Positions 21,454 through 30,009 of a DNA stretch of 64,000 nt are shown one piece after another (position 1 is the first letter of the stretch; each line of letters begins with the position of its first letter). The stretch spans positions 186,001 through 250,000 of the forward strand of contig NZ_CP046654.1 in NCBI RefSeq assembly GCF_009759685.1, in the 5' to 3' direction. The stretch is from Acinetobacter baumannii (GTDB lineage: Bacteria > Pseudomonadota > Gammaproteobacteria > Pseudomonadales > Moraxellaceae). The position numbers were made by a program, and so were the translations under genes. Below the pieces are notes generated by a model. That model was not told where the DNA came from and made no database searches. It worked only from the letters and a program-made list of their open reading frames with translations.

Positions 21454-21601
21454 GCTTATCTCTCTTTATATTCATAAAAAAAGCGGTACTTAAAATAAAA
21501 TCTCGCTTCAATTGACCAGCAAGAATTGTCATTTTCGGCTTTAAAAAAGCATGAATAAGAAAATCATATAAAAAGTATTTTTTTAAAAACTTTAATTGCA
21601 T
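21446..21601 (-). CDS. Possible 51-aa small protein, coupled to barA
   Basis: ATG at 21601, 51 codons, stop at 21446-21448, inside the first codons of barA (8-base overlap). AGGAAG lies 6 bases ahead of the ATG, a better ribosome site than most genes here. The peptide begins MQLKFLKKYFLYDF and ends MNIKRDKHV; it is basic with an aromatic and hydrophobic N-terminal half. I recognise no family. It could be a true small membrane-associated protein or a leader ORF whose translation sets that of barA. Not confirmed by any comparison. Confidence 0.4.
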   Translation of the reverse strand: MQLKFLKKYFLYDFLIHAFLKPKMTILAGQLKRDFILSTAFFMNIKRDKHV

Positions 21602-21698
21602 CAAAAACTTCCTGACCACCCTATCAAAATATTTTTAGATCATTTTCTAGACTGTAAAAATTAATATGGATTTGTCTAAATCATCTTGGTTGATATGA

Positions 21699-22850
21699 CT
21701 AAAAACCAACTGTACGTTTAGAGACACCTTGTAAATCAAAAATAACGTCGTCAATTAAGCTATCAATCTGACGTGTATCTCGGTGATGTGCCGTAGTAAT
21801 TAAATGAGCCATATTTCCAGAGGTTGCCAGATAATGCTTTTTCCAGATGTGCTCTGAAGGACACGGAAATACCACAGTAATTGAATTCGGATTTCGCCAA
21901 GCAGGAATTCCCACTACCTGAAAGCGATCAACCGCGTACTGGGCCATTTTTAGACAATGTTGAATTCTCTGTCGTCTTTGTAAATTAGTTTGGCTACGTA
22001 TTGCCGCCCACATCAACAAGACCGTATGACCATTACGAGAACCGCTAATGGTTTGATCACGTGTAGAGATATAGTCAACATCTACCGATATACACTCTAC
22101 ATTTTGGCGTTTGGCCACAACAATGCCACACGGAATCGGTGAGCCAATCATTTTATGACCAGACACACAGATTGAGTCGATACCATGAGCAAAGGAAAAC
22201 GCTTGAGGATGATCAACAAAAGGTAAAATCATGCCACTTAAGGCAGCGTCGGCATGAATATAATAATCTCGGCGCATGATTCCGATTTGCGCTAAGCGCT
22301 CTTGAATCATTTCAATATCATCAATTGCACCGGTCATGGTCGTACCAATATTTGCAAAAATAATGGGGTGACTTTCTTTATTGGTTTTTATTTTATGGAT
22401 TAAATCATCATAGTCGATTTCACCATTATCCAATGATTCGATCACACAAGATTTCATCTGCAATAATTTGGCGATTTTTCTCACCGAATAATGCGTATCT
22501 TTTGAGTAATATAATGTGGAATCAGGAAATAGCTCACGCGCCAGATAGCAGCCAAACATATTACCTTCTGTGCCACCATTGGTTACGTATCCCCAGCTTT
22601 CTTCAAAGGGAATTTGAAAAATTTCAGCAAAATACGCCATCACATCTTTTTCAAACTCAAAAGAATTCAATGCGTAATTACTATAGTCTTTCCAATCACC
22701 ACAATTATTAATAGAGAATTTGAAAAAACGGAATAAAGCGGAATAATCAAAATCTGCAGATTCAGGATATCCAATATTGAAGTATTGATGTTTTAAACAG
22801 TAATTCCAGAATGTCTCTATTCTCTCTTGATCAGCAGGCGATAAAATCAT
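21699..22850 (-). CDS. basG: Histidine decarboxylase (PLP-dependent)
   Basis: Makes histamine from histidine, the amine part of acinetobactin. The 383-residue protein is a group II PLP decarboxylase: [15 protein letters not shown] near residue 90, [13 protein letters not shown], and the cofactor lysine in [15 protein letters not shown]. The product goes to BasC for N-hydroxylation. A gap of 117 bases separates it from basF, and a small hairpin (GACGA / TCGTC) lies there. Confidence 0.94.
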   Translation of the reverse strand: MILSPADQERIETFWNYCLKHQYFNIGYPESADFDYSALFRFFKFSINNCGDWKDYSNYALNSFEFEKDVMAYFAEIFQIPFEESWGYVTNGGTEGNMFGCYLARELFPDSTLYYSKDTHYSVRKIAKLLQMKSCVIESLDNGEIDYDDLIHKIKTNKESHPIIFANIGTTMTGAIDDIEMIQERLAQIGIMRRDYYIHADAALSGMILPFVDHPQAFSFAHGIDSICVSGHKMIGSPIPCGIVVAKRQNVECISVDVDYISTRDQTISGSRNGHTVLLMWAAIRSQTNLQRRQRIQHCLKMAQYAVDRFQVVGIPAWRNPNSITVVFPCPSEHIWKKHYLATSGNMAHLITTAHHRDTRQIDSLIDDVIFDLQGVSKRTVGF

Positions 22851-22967
22851 TTTTTGCTCCGTTAATATGACGATTACAAGTCGTCTAAGGAGTCGCTATC
22901 AAAGATATAAATTTTATGTATAAATTTAGCGACCAGGATTTGTCGTATGCCTTATGATGGCAACCCT

Positions 22968-23837
22968 CTACCCTGCAATCCTTTGCCGTGCATCAACCAA
23001 TGACCACCAATTTGATAAAGTGGGTGTGCGTCCTAATTCTTCAAAACTAATATTGATTCCTTGTGCTTTGAGTTCCGAAGAAAACTGCATAATTCGTAAT
23101 GAGTCCAATCCATAAAGAATCAGGTTTTCTTCAGGATCTAATTCATCTTCTTCAATAAGCTGCTGGACTTTTTGCTCTAGCCAAGGTCGTGTAATGCCTG
23201 TTGCCACTTGCCTCACTACAGATTCAGTATCCACAACTTGACCACACCGTGAAGATACATATTTCAAAGCTAAACGATGTTCTTCTTCTGAAAAATCGGC
23301 AACTGCATCTCCAACCAGAAAGGGTTGTATGTCACTCATAAAAGCTTCAATTGCCGTAACCATACAACCGATATGGGCATAGACACCGCCAATAATGAGC
23401 TGATCACGATTCCAGTTTTGCATTCTTTCAAGTAAATCCGAACGTTTAAACGCGCTATAACGCCATTTCGTTAAGACAATGTCATGTTCAGCAGGAGAGA
23501 GTTGATCAATAATTTTTTGCTGATCGATTGTTGAGGCTGGCAAACCCGGTCCCCACATCGCATTCAGTAATGCGCGATCTTCCGCTGGTTGTTCATAAGG
23601 CTGTGCGGTATAGACAACTGGAACATTGTTCTGATGTGCCCAACTCCTTAGTTGAACTAAATGATTAACAACCGTTTTAATTAATTCACTTTCAGCATCG
23701 TAAAAATTTAAAAAGTAGCGCTGCATATCATGAATTAATAAAACTGCTCGAGAAGGATCTAATTGCCAGTCTGTTTTATTATTTGGATAACTCTCTCTTT
23801 CGGGCATGAGATAAGTAGAAATTTTTGAAATAGCCAT
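22968..23837 (-). CDS. basF: Isochorismatase with aryl carrier domain
   Basis: A bifunctional protein like EntB, 289 residues. The N-terminal isochorismatase domain (LLIHDMQRYFLNFYD, KWRYSAFKRSDL, GGVYAHIGCMVTA) splits pyruvate from isochorismate. The C-terminal aryl carrier domain has the priming motif LYGLDSLRIMQF with Ser246 as the phosphopantetheine site. BasE loads dihydroxybenzoate onto it. The gene follows basE after 17 bases, in the same unit. Confidence 0.95.
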   Translation of the reverse strand: MAISKISTYLMPERESYPNNKTDWQLDPSRAVLLIHDMQRYFLNFYDAESELIKTVVNHLVQLRSWAHQNNVPVVYTAQPYEQPAEDRALLNAMWGPGLPASTIDQQKIIDQLSPAEHDIVLTKWRYSAFKRSDLLERMQNWNRDQLIIGGVYAHIGCMVTAIEAFMSDIQPFLVGDAVADFSEEEHRLALKYVSSRCGQVVDTESVVRQVATGITRPWLEQKVQQLIEEDELDPEENLILYGLDSLRIMQFSSELKAQGINISFEELGRTPTLSNWWSLVDARQRIAG

Positions 23838-23854
23838 ATGCTGCTCAATATTTA

Positions 23855-25483
23855 TTAAGATGTTGTAGATGTATTTAAAATGCTGCGAAGTTGTTTTTTG
23901 TCTACCTTACCGACTGCGGTCAGTGGCAAACTTTCGATTAATTTGATCTGGTCTGGAAGTTTGTATTGTGCAATACCTAACTCCATAAGATGGCGTCTGA
24001 GCACAACAGCTTTAAGTTCAGGATTACGAGAAACAATAAAGGCACAACTCTTTTCACCGAATTGTTCATCAACAATTGCGACCAAAGCTGCGTGCATAAC
24101 TTCCGGATGTAGAAGAATAAGTTTTTCTATTTCTTCCGAAGCAATCTTTTCACCACCACGGTTAATCTGGTCTTTAATTCTTCCTACTACACGTAAATTA
24201 CCATCAGGAGTACGCTGCACGAGATCGCCCGAATAGTAATAGTTGTCCTCATCAAAGACCTGTGAATTATGTTCAGGGCTTTGGTAATAACCACAAAAGG
24301 TATAAGGTCCCCGAGTCGCAAGCATCCCTATTTCACCTTCTGGGACTTCCCTATACTCATCATCCACAATTTTGATTTCATCATCAGAACTGATAGGACG
24401 CCCTTGTGTCGTAAAGATTTGCTCGTCGGAGTCATCGAGTCTGGTGTAATTGACCAAGCCTTCGGCCATTCCAAATACTTGTTGTAATTTACAATTGAGG
24501 ATTTCAGGAACTTGACGAGCTAAAGATTCAGGGAAACTTGCTCCCCCCACTTGAAGCAACTTTAAAGACTGAATTTGATCTTTATATTGCGTGGCTTTTT
24601 CTAGCCACATAATGACAGCACTCGGCACTAAAGATGCCATATTGACTTGATGTCTTTGAATAATAGAGAAGCAATTGAGCGGTTCAGGATTTGGTGCCAT
24701 CACCACACATCCACCTGCATGTAAAACACCTAATGCACCGGGTGAACTCAACATAAAGTTATGCGGAGCTGGCAGAGCACACAATAACCGGGTATGCGAG
24801 TTTAAACCGCAAATCTCGGCACTGGCTCGCACACTATAGTCATAGTCATTATGCGTGCGTGGAATAAGTTTTGGTGTTCCCGTACTTCCACCTGACAACT
24901 GAAAGAAAGCAACTTCATCAGCAGGTGTAGATGAAAAATCGACAAAGGTCTTTGCTGGTGTTTCCATCCAGTCTAATAGTCCGAAATCGGTAGCTTGATG
25001 ATTGAGCATCAAAATAATTTCAGGACTTAAATTTACATCATGAAGTGAGTCAATAAATTGATTATTGCTAAAGACTTCATGCTGACGCGAACCAATTAAA
25101 AGTTTAGGTTGAATCTGTTTAATAAAGGCATTTAGTTCATATTGGCGGTGGCTATATAGCGCATTGAGTACAACCACGCCTGCTTTAAGCAAGGCAAAAA
25201 AGACAATATAAAACTCCGCAACATTGGGAAGTTGTACTAAAGCAGTATCACCCTTGCCCAAACCTTTTTCAGCTAGTCGAGAAGCTAAATTTGTTGATAG
25301 CCGGTCCAGCTCGATATAACTCAACTGACGTTCACCACAAATAATTGCCGGCGAATGCGGATGCGATTGAACCCCTACCGTTAAAATGCGCGTCAAAGGT
25401 TGGTCAATCCAATAACCTTTATTTCGATAGTGTTGCGCTCTCTCGGGAGACCAGCGAACAAACTCAATCAACTGTTTTTTCAT
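23855..25483 (-). CDS. basE: 2,3-dihydroxybenzoate-AMP ligase
   Basis: Activates dihydroxybenzoate with ATP and loads it onto the carrier domain of BasF. It has 542 residues with adenylation core motifs: FFQLSGGSTGTPKLIPRTH (P-loop), VFGMAEGLVNYTRLDD, YYYSGDLVQR, and GRIKDQINRGGEKIASEEIE with the C-terminal lysine in LTAVGKVDKKQLR. These are the features of EntE/DhbE. It is divergent from basD and shares with it a 236-base promoter region containing a Fur-box-like site. Confidence 0.95.
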   Translation of the reverse strand: MKKQLIEFVRWSPERAQHYRNKGYWIDQPLTRILTVGVQSHPHSPAIICGERQLSYIELDRLSTNLASRLAEKGLGKGDTALVQLPNVAEFYIVFFALLKAGVVVLNALYSHRQYELNAFIKQIQPKLLIGSRQHEVFSNNQFIDSLHDVNLSPEIILMLNHQATDFGLLDWMETPAKTFVDFSSTPADEVAFFQLSGGSTGTPKLIPRTHNDYDYSVRASAEICGLNSHTRLLCALPAPHNFMLSSPGALGVLHAGGCVVMAPNPEPLNCFSIIQRHQVNMASLVPSAVIMWLEKATQYKDQIQSLKLLQVGGASFPESLARQVPEILNCKLQQVFGMAEGLVNYTRLDDSDEQIFTTQGRPISSDDEIKIVDDEYREVPEGEIGMLATRGPYTFCGYYQSPEHNSQVFDEDNYYYSGDLVQRTPDGNLRVVGRIKDQINRGGEKIASEEIEKLILLHPEVMHAALVAIVDEQFGEKSCAFIVSRNPELKAVVLRRHLMELGIAQYKLPDQIKLIESLPLTAVGKVDKKQLRSILNTSTTS

Positions 25484-25646
25484 GACATTCTAAATATTCA
25501 ATTTAATTTAATGGTTATCAAGCTATTGATTCTTGGTAAATTTTCTTACATCTCGGCATAAATATTTAATTTGAATACCGACTAAAGAAAACTCTTAAGA
25601 CGGACAAGCTATATATTCACAGCAAAATTGGAAATGATTAACAAAT

Positions 25647-25680
25647 GCAACTGGTAATCATTTTCATTTGTTTGTATGAT
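25647..25680 (+). promoter_or_regulatory. Fur-box-like site and -10 element of basD
   Basis: The 19 bases at 25647-25665 match the Fur consensus at 14 positions by hand count. They follow a half site AAATGATTA with its complement TAATCATTT further on. TATGAT at 25675-25680 is a good -10. If this promoter drives basD, transcription begins near 25687, after the first in-frame ATG at 25645. Confidence 0.6.
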
Positions 25681-25719
25681 GCTGAAACAAGATTAATTTG
25701 TCAACCGAGTTATCGTTCA

Positions 25720-28587
25720 ATGTGTGAATTAACTTCGATGCAAGCGGCCTGCTGGTTTGGTCGCTCTGGCAACGCAACTTTAGGTGGGGTTGCTGCCCAC
25801 CTCTATGCAGAATTTGACGGTCAATTTATTGATCTACAAAAATTACATTTAGCACTTCAACGACTTTATAAAGAACACCCTATTTTGAGGTTGAGTTTGA
25901 GCGCCGATGGCATCGCAAACATCATGGCTGAGAAGGCTCAACAGATATTAGAAGTCGATGATTTTTCAAAGCTTAGCGATCATCAAATTGAGCAAATGCT
26001 CATGCAAAAACGTGAGCAATGGACCCATCAAAAACTTGATCTAAGTCAGGGCCAGACTGCAAGATTTTCTGTAAGTGTTCTTAAAAATAATATTTTCCGT
26101 TTTCATGTAGATACGGACATGATTGCTATAGATCCGTCCAGTTTTTTGAACTTGATGGAAGATCTTTCTTTGTTTTATGAAGACCCAGGAATATCATTCT
26201 CCCGTCCGCCTAATTTTTTTGACTGGTATCAAAAAATACGGACGGACCCTGACCTAAAAAAATTAAGCCAACGAGACCGCTTATGGTGGAAACAACGTCT
26301 GTCTCATATTAGCCCTGCTCCGTCTCTACCTTTCATTCATCAAGAGTTCAAAACAGCAAAAAGTGATCGTTTAAGTACGTGGTTATCGCCAAAAGAACGA
26401 ACAGCACTACAACAACTTGCTAGAGAACAACGCATTACTGTGACCAATCTGATATTAGGTCTATTTGCCTATACGCTTGGTCATGCAACCAAAGATCACA
26501 GCTTCCGATTAAATATTCCTACTTTTTGGCGCGAGCCAGTTTTAAAAAATGTCGAAGGCACTATTGGTGATTTTGCTAATCTAGTCATCCTTGATGTTGA
26601 TATGAAAGGAATAACTACCTTAGCCGCATTCTGCAAACAAATAGCAAATCAAATGCTTGAGTTATTAGAGCATTCACATTATTCGGGTGTGAATGTTCTA
26701 CGTGACCTGTCCCGTTATCATGGTAGTGCACAGATTGCTCCCGTGGTATTTACAGCGGCGCTCGACTTAGAAAATGATAATTTACTTTCCGAACGTGTCC
26801 GCCGTGTTTTTGGCTCAATGAATTGGGTCATTTCACAAGGGCCGCAAGTTGCACTTGATGCACAAGTTGCTCATGTAGATGACGGTATTTTAGTTAATTG
26901 GGACATCCGTTTAGATGCTCTCCCCAAAGAATGGATCACGAATTTATTTGAATCTTTCATTCATTTACTTAAAAATCTTGCCGCACATCCTGAGCAACTG
27001 AATACACAAATTATAAGCCCAGCACAAAATACCTCGTCAGATCGTACGTCTCAAAAACCATTAAATGCATTACAGCAAGCCTACCTATTAGGCCGAACTC
27101 AAGCCCTTCCTTTAGGTGGTGTTGCCATGCAAGAGTTTAGGCAGTATCACGGCAAAATGGATATTGTTTTATTAAGACAACGATTGGCAGAAATGGTACG
27201 GCGGCATGACAGCTTACGAACCTATATTGATAAAAATAGGTTAATACAATATGTAAGCGATCAAGTGAGTGTCAATTTAAAAGAAATAGACCTAACTACA
27301 TGGGAACCTGAACGTGCTTCTCACCACATCCAGTCCTATAAAAATAGTTATACGCATGAGCTATTTGATTTAAATCAGTCGCCTTGGAATATCACCGTCT
27401 TTTTATTAAAAAATAATCTACTAACGATTTTTGTCCGCTTTGATGCATTAATTTTAGATGGCCGATCTATAGCTTCACTTATGTTAGAGCTATTCGATGG
27501 ACAACAACATGATATCCAAACGCAAATAGAAGAAAATGAAGTTGAAAATAGCCTGTCTGTTCATCACGCAGATATGGCTTACTGGGAAAGAAAATTTTCT
27601 AAATTATCGGCTATTCCTACGCTTCCGTGGAAAACACCCTTACAGCATTTACCGACTTCACGTTACCAACGTAACAGTCTGGTTATAGAAAAAGATCAAT
27701 TTAAACAGTTGTCTAAAATTGGCGCAAAACATTCACTGTTTAAAAACTCAGTCATCATGGCGCTTATTTTGGAAGTGCTATCTCATTGGAACACTGAAAA
27801 ATCTCTATGCGTTGCTGTCCCTACACTTCCCCTCTATGCCGGACCATTTTCCAATAGCTCTACGTTTATTGCTGTTGAGTGGAAAACCTCACATCAATTT
27901 GCTGAACAAGCAAACCGCTTGCAAACTGAAGTTTTAGAGGGTTTACAGCATCTTTCATTTTCAGGCGTTAATCTCGCTCGACTATTATTTGAAAAAGTTG
28001 GCACTGCTCCAGTATTACCGATTGTAATTACAAATGGTTTATCATGGCCTGTATTATCTGAATCTCATCCTATTCAGCAACTAGATGGACTGACCCAAAC
28101 ACCTCAAGTTGCAATTGATATTCGCTTTAGCACAAGAAATGACGGCGCTTTGATTTTCGATATTGATTATGCCCAAGAAGCATTTCCACCCAACATGATT
28201 GACGATTTCTTGGATGCACTGCAATTAGCAATCAAGCAAATTATTGGTTCAGAAATATTCAGTTTTGATCTCAGCAATTTTTTCAGTGAGCTTCAAAATA
28301 AACGACTATATTTTAAAAATAATGAGTCCGATCATTCATCTATACCAATTGAAAATAATGCTAAACAGCAAAATCAACTACTCGACATTTACTTAGAAGT
28401 GATAGGCCACCCGCCAAATATGGAAGTGGACAACTCAACTCATTTTACTCATCTCGGGCTACGTCCACATCATTTAAAGGTCGTTTCAAAACGTATTAAT
28501 GAAACATACGCGATTCAGCTCTCACCTGTTCAACTTATTCAATGTCGCAATATTGCTGATGTAGAGAAACTACTAACACCACATTAA
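25720..28587 (+). CDS. basD: NRPS with two cyclization domains and a degenerate carrier domain
   Basis: Part of the acinetobactin assembly line; forms the oxazoline ring from threonine. From the ATG at 25720 it has 955 residues. Two cyclization (Cy) domains are visible: motif DMIAIDPSS at Asp133 and DALILDGRS at Asp575, both fitting DxxxxDxxS. Each domain opens with its own core-1 motif (LTSMQAACWFGR and LNALQQAYLLGR). The last 75 residues resemble a carrier domain, but where LGGxS is expected the sequence reads LGLRP, so Pro916 replaces the serine. The frame is open back to 25645, but that ATG lies inside the Fur box and ahead of the likely promoter. Confidence 0.88.
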   Translation: MCELTSMQAACWFGRSGNATLGGVAAHLYAEFDGQFIDLQKLHLALQRLYKEHPILRLSLSADGIANIMAEKAQQILEVDDFSKLSDHQIEQMLMQKREQWTHQKLDLSQGQTARFSVSVLKNNIFRFHVDTDMIAIDPSSFLNLMEDLSLFYEDPGISFSRPPNFFDWYQKIRTDPDLKKLSQRDRLWWKQRLSHISPAPSLPFIHQEFKTAKSDRLSTWLSPKERTALQQLAREQRITVTNLILGLFAYTLGHATKDHSFRLNIPTFWREPVLKNVEGTIGDFANLVILDVDMKGITTLAAFCKQIANQMLELLEHSHYSGVNVLRDLSRYHGSAQIAPVVFTAALDLENDNLLSERVRRVFGSMNWVISQGPQVALDAQVAHVDDGILVNWDIRLDALPKEWITNLFESFIHLLKNLAAHPEQLNTQIISPAQNTSSDRTSQKPLNALQQAYLLGRTQALPLGGVAMQEFRQYHGKMDIVLLRQRLAEMVRRHDSLRTYIDKNRLIQYVSDQVSVNLKEIDLTTWEPERASHHIQSYKNSYTHELFDLNQSPWNITVFLLKNNLLTIFVRFDALILDGRSIASLMLELFDGQQHDIQTQIEENEVENSLSVHHADMAYWERKFSKLSAIPTLPWKTPLQHLPTSRYQRNSLVIEKDQFKQLSKIGAKHSLFKNSVIMALILEVLSHWNTEKSLCVAVPTLPLYAGPFSNSSTFIAVEWKTSHQFAEQANRLQTEVLEGLQHLSFSGVNLARLLFEKVGTAPVLPIVITNGLSWPVLSESHPIQQLDGLTQTPQVAIDIRFSTRNDGALIFDIDYAQEAFPPNMIDDFLDALQLAIKQIIGSEIFSFDLSNFFSELQNKRLYFKNNESDHSSIPIENNAKQQNQLLDIYLEVIGHPPNMEVDNSTHFTHLGLRPHHLKVVSKRINETYAIQLSPVQLIQCRNIADVEKLLTPH

Positions 28588-28634
28588 TTCGTATTTTGAA
28601 CTTTCATCATTTTGGAAACAGATAAAGTATAAAC

Positions 28635-29945
28635 ATGAAAAAAATAGATATTACCGGAATTGGTATTGGGCCATTCAACTTAGGTTTAGCTGCTCTTTTG
28701 TCTCATCATCCCGAAATCAAAAGCGTATTTTTAGAACGCAAACCAGAATTTCGATGGCATGAAGGGTTGCTATTGCAAGGTACGACATTACAAGTTCCTT
28801 TCTTTGCCGACTTGGTTACTATGGCCAATCCTTGCCATCCCTTAGGCTATATTAATTATTTACATCAACATGATCGCTTGCATCAGTTTTATTATTACGA
28901 CAGTTTTTTAATTCCACGCCGTGAATATGACCATTATTGCCGTTGGGCTTCAAAACAATTACCCGATTGTCGATTTGGAGAAAACGTAAGCCATGTGGAA
29001 TATGACGCCAAGCTGGATAAATTTATTATAGAAAGTGAATCAGCCTCAGGCGAAAAACAAAAATATATAAGCCAAAATCTGGCGATTGGTATTGGAACTA
29101 AACCTCGAATTCCTAAATGGCTGGAAACATGCAAACACCCTTTGGTAAAACATTCAGCGGAGTTTGCAAAAATTCAGGAACAACTCAAGCAATGTAAACA
29201 GGTCACGGTTATTGGCTCGGGCCAGAGTGCAGCAGAATGTGTACTTGCTTTATTTAATTCACTTACACCAGAACAAGTAAAAGCAGGTGCATCTATTCGT
29301 TGGATCACACGTTCTGCCGGCTTTCACCCAATGGAATATTCTAAACTTGGGCAAGAATGTTTTACCCCTGCATATATGCAATATTTCCAAAGCCTGCCTA
29401 GAGATAAACGTCGTGACATTGCTGCTACTCAGGGCCTGATCTATAAAGGAATTAGCTTCTCAACCATTGGTGATATATATGATGTTCTTTATGAGCGTTC
29501 AGTGGCCGGTGAAAAATCCGGCTTAAGCCTATACACAAGCTGCGAAGTTGAATCGGTTGAAGAACTTGAATCGGGTTCTCTGCGTTTAACCTGTTTGCAC
29601 ACCCAACTCGATCAACGTTGCGAATTAGAAACTGATGCCCTTGTCGCAGCTACAGGCTATGTTCATGATTGGCCTGAATGGTTCCAAAATATGAAGGGTT
29701 CTATTTTAGCTGTTGATGATAAAAATGATTGTATTGTTCAAGAAGACTTTACGGCTTTACGTTGTGATCAAGGACAAGGTCGTATTTTCATTCAGAATGC
29801 CGAGATTTTTCAGCAAGGCGTTGGTTCTCCAGACTTAGGGATCGGAGCAACCCGAAACTCAGTCATTATTAATCAGCTACTGGGGCGTAATGCTTATCGA
29901 ATTCCTAAACAGTCTTCTTTCCAACATTATGGTTTGCCAAAATAA
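28635..29945 (+). CDS. basC: N-hydroxylating monooxygenase for histamine
   Basis: An FAD- and NADPH-dependent enzyme of the lysine/ornithine N-monooxygenase family. In A. baumannii it is assigned to N-hydroxylation of histamine, the amine that is joined to the acyl chain. The 436-residue protein shows the FAD motif GIGIGPFNLGLAALL, the NADPH motif TVIGSGQSAAECVLAL and the C-terminal FIQNAEIFQQGVGSPDLGIGA segment of siderophore monooxygenases. It follows basD after 47 bases and is closed by a strong terminator. Confidence 0.93.
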   Translation: MKKIDITGIGIGPFNLGLAALLSHHPEIKSVFLERKPEFRWHEGLLLQGTTLQVPFFADLVTMANPCHPLGYINYLHQHDRLHQFYYYDSFLIPRREYDHYCRWASKQLPDCRFGENVSHVEYDAKLDKFIIESESASGEKQKYISQNLAIGIGTKPRIPKWLETCKHPLVKHSAEFAKIQEQLKQCKQVTVIGSGQSAAECVLALFNSLTPEQVKAGASIRWITRSAGFHPMEYSKLGQECFTPAYMQYFQSLPRDKRRDIAATQGLIYKGISFSTIGDIYDVLYERSVAGEKSGLSLYTSCEVESVEELESGSLRLTCLHTQLDQRCELETDALVAATGYVHDWPEWFQNMKGSILAVDDKNDCIVQEDFTALRCDQGQGRIFIQNAEIFQQGVGSPDLGIGATRNSVIINQLLGRNAYRIPKQSSFQHYGLPK

Positions 29946-29960
29946 AATATGAATATCATA

Positions 29961-29987
29961 AAAAACCCGCGATTGCGGGTTTTTTTA
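29961..29987. terminator. Bidirectional terminator between basC and bauA
   Basis: The stem AACCCGC / GCGGGTT with loop GATT is flanked by A and T runs, between two convergent genes. Confidence 0.88.
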
Positions 29988-30009
29988 TTCGGTTGAAGAT
30001 TACAACAAA

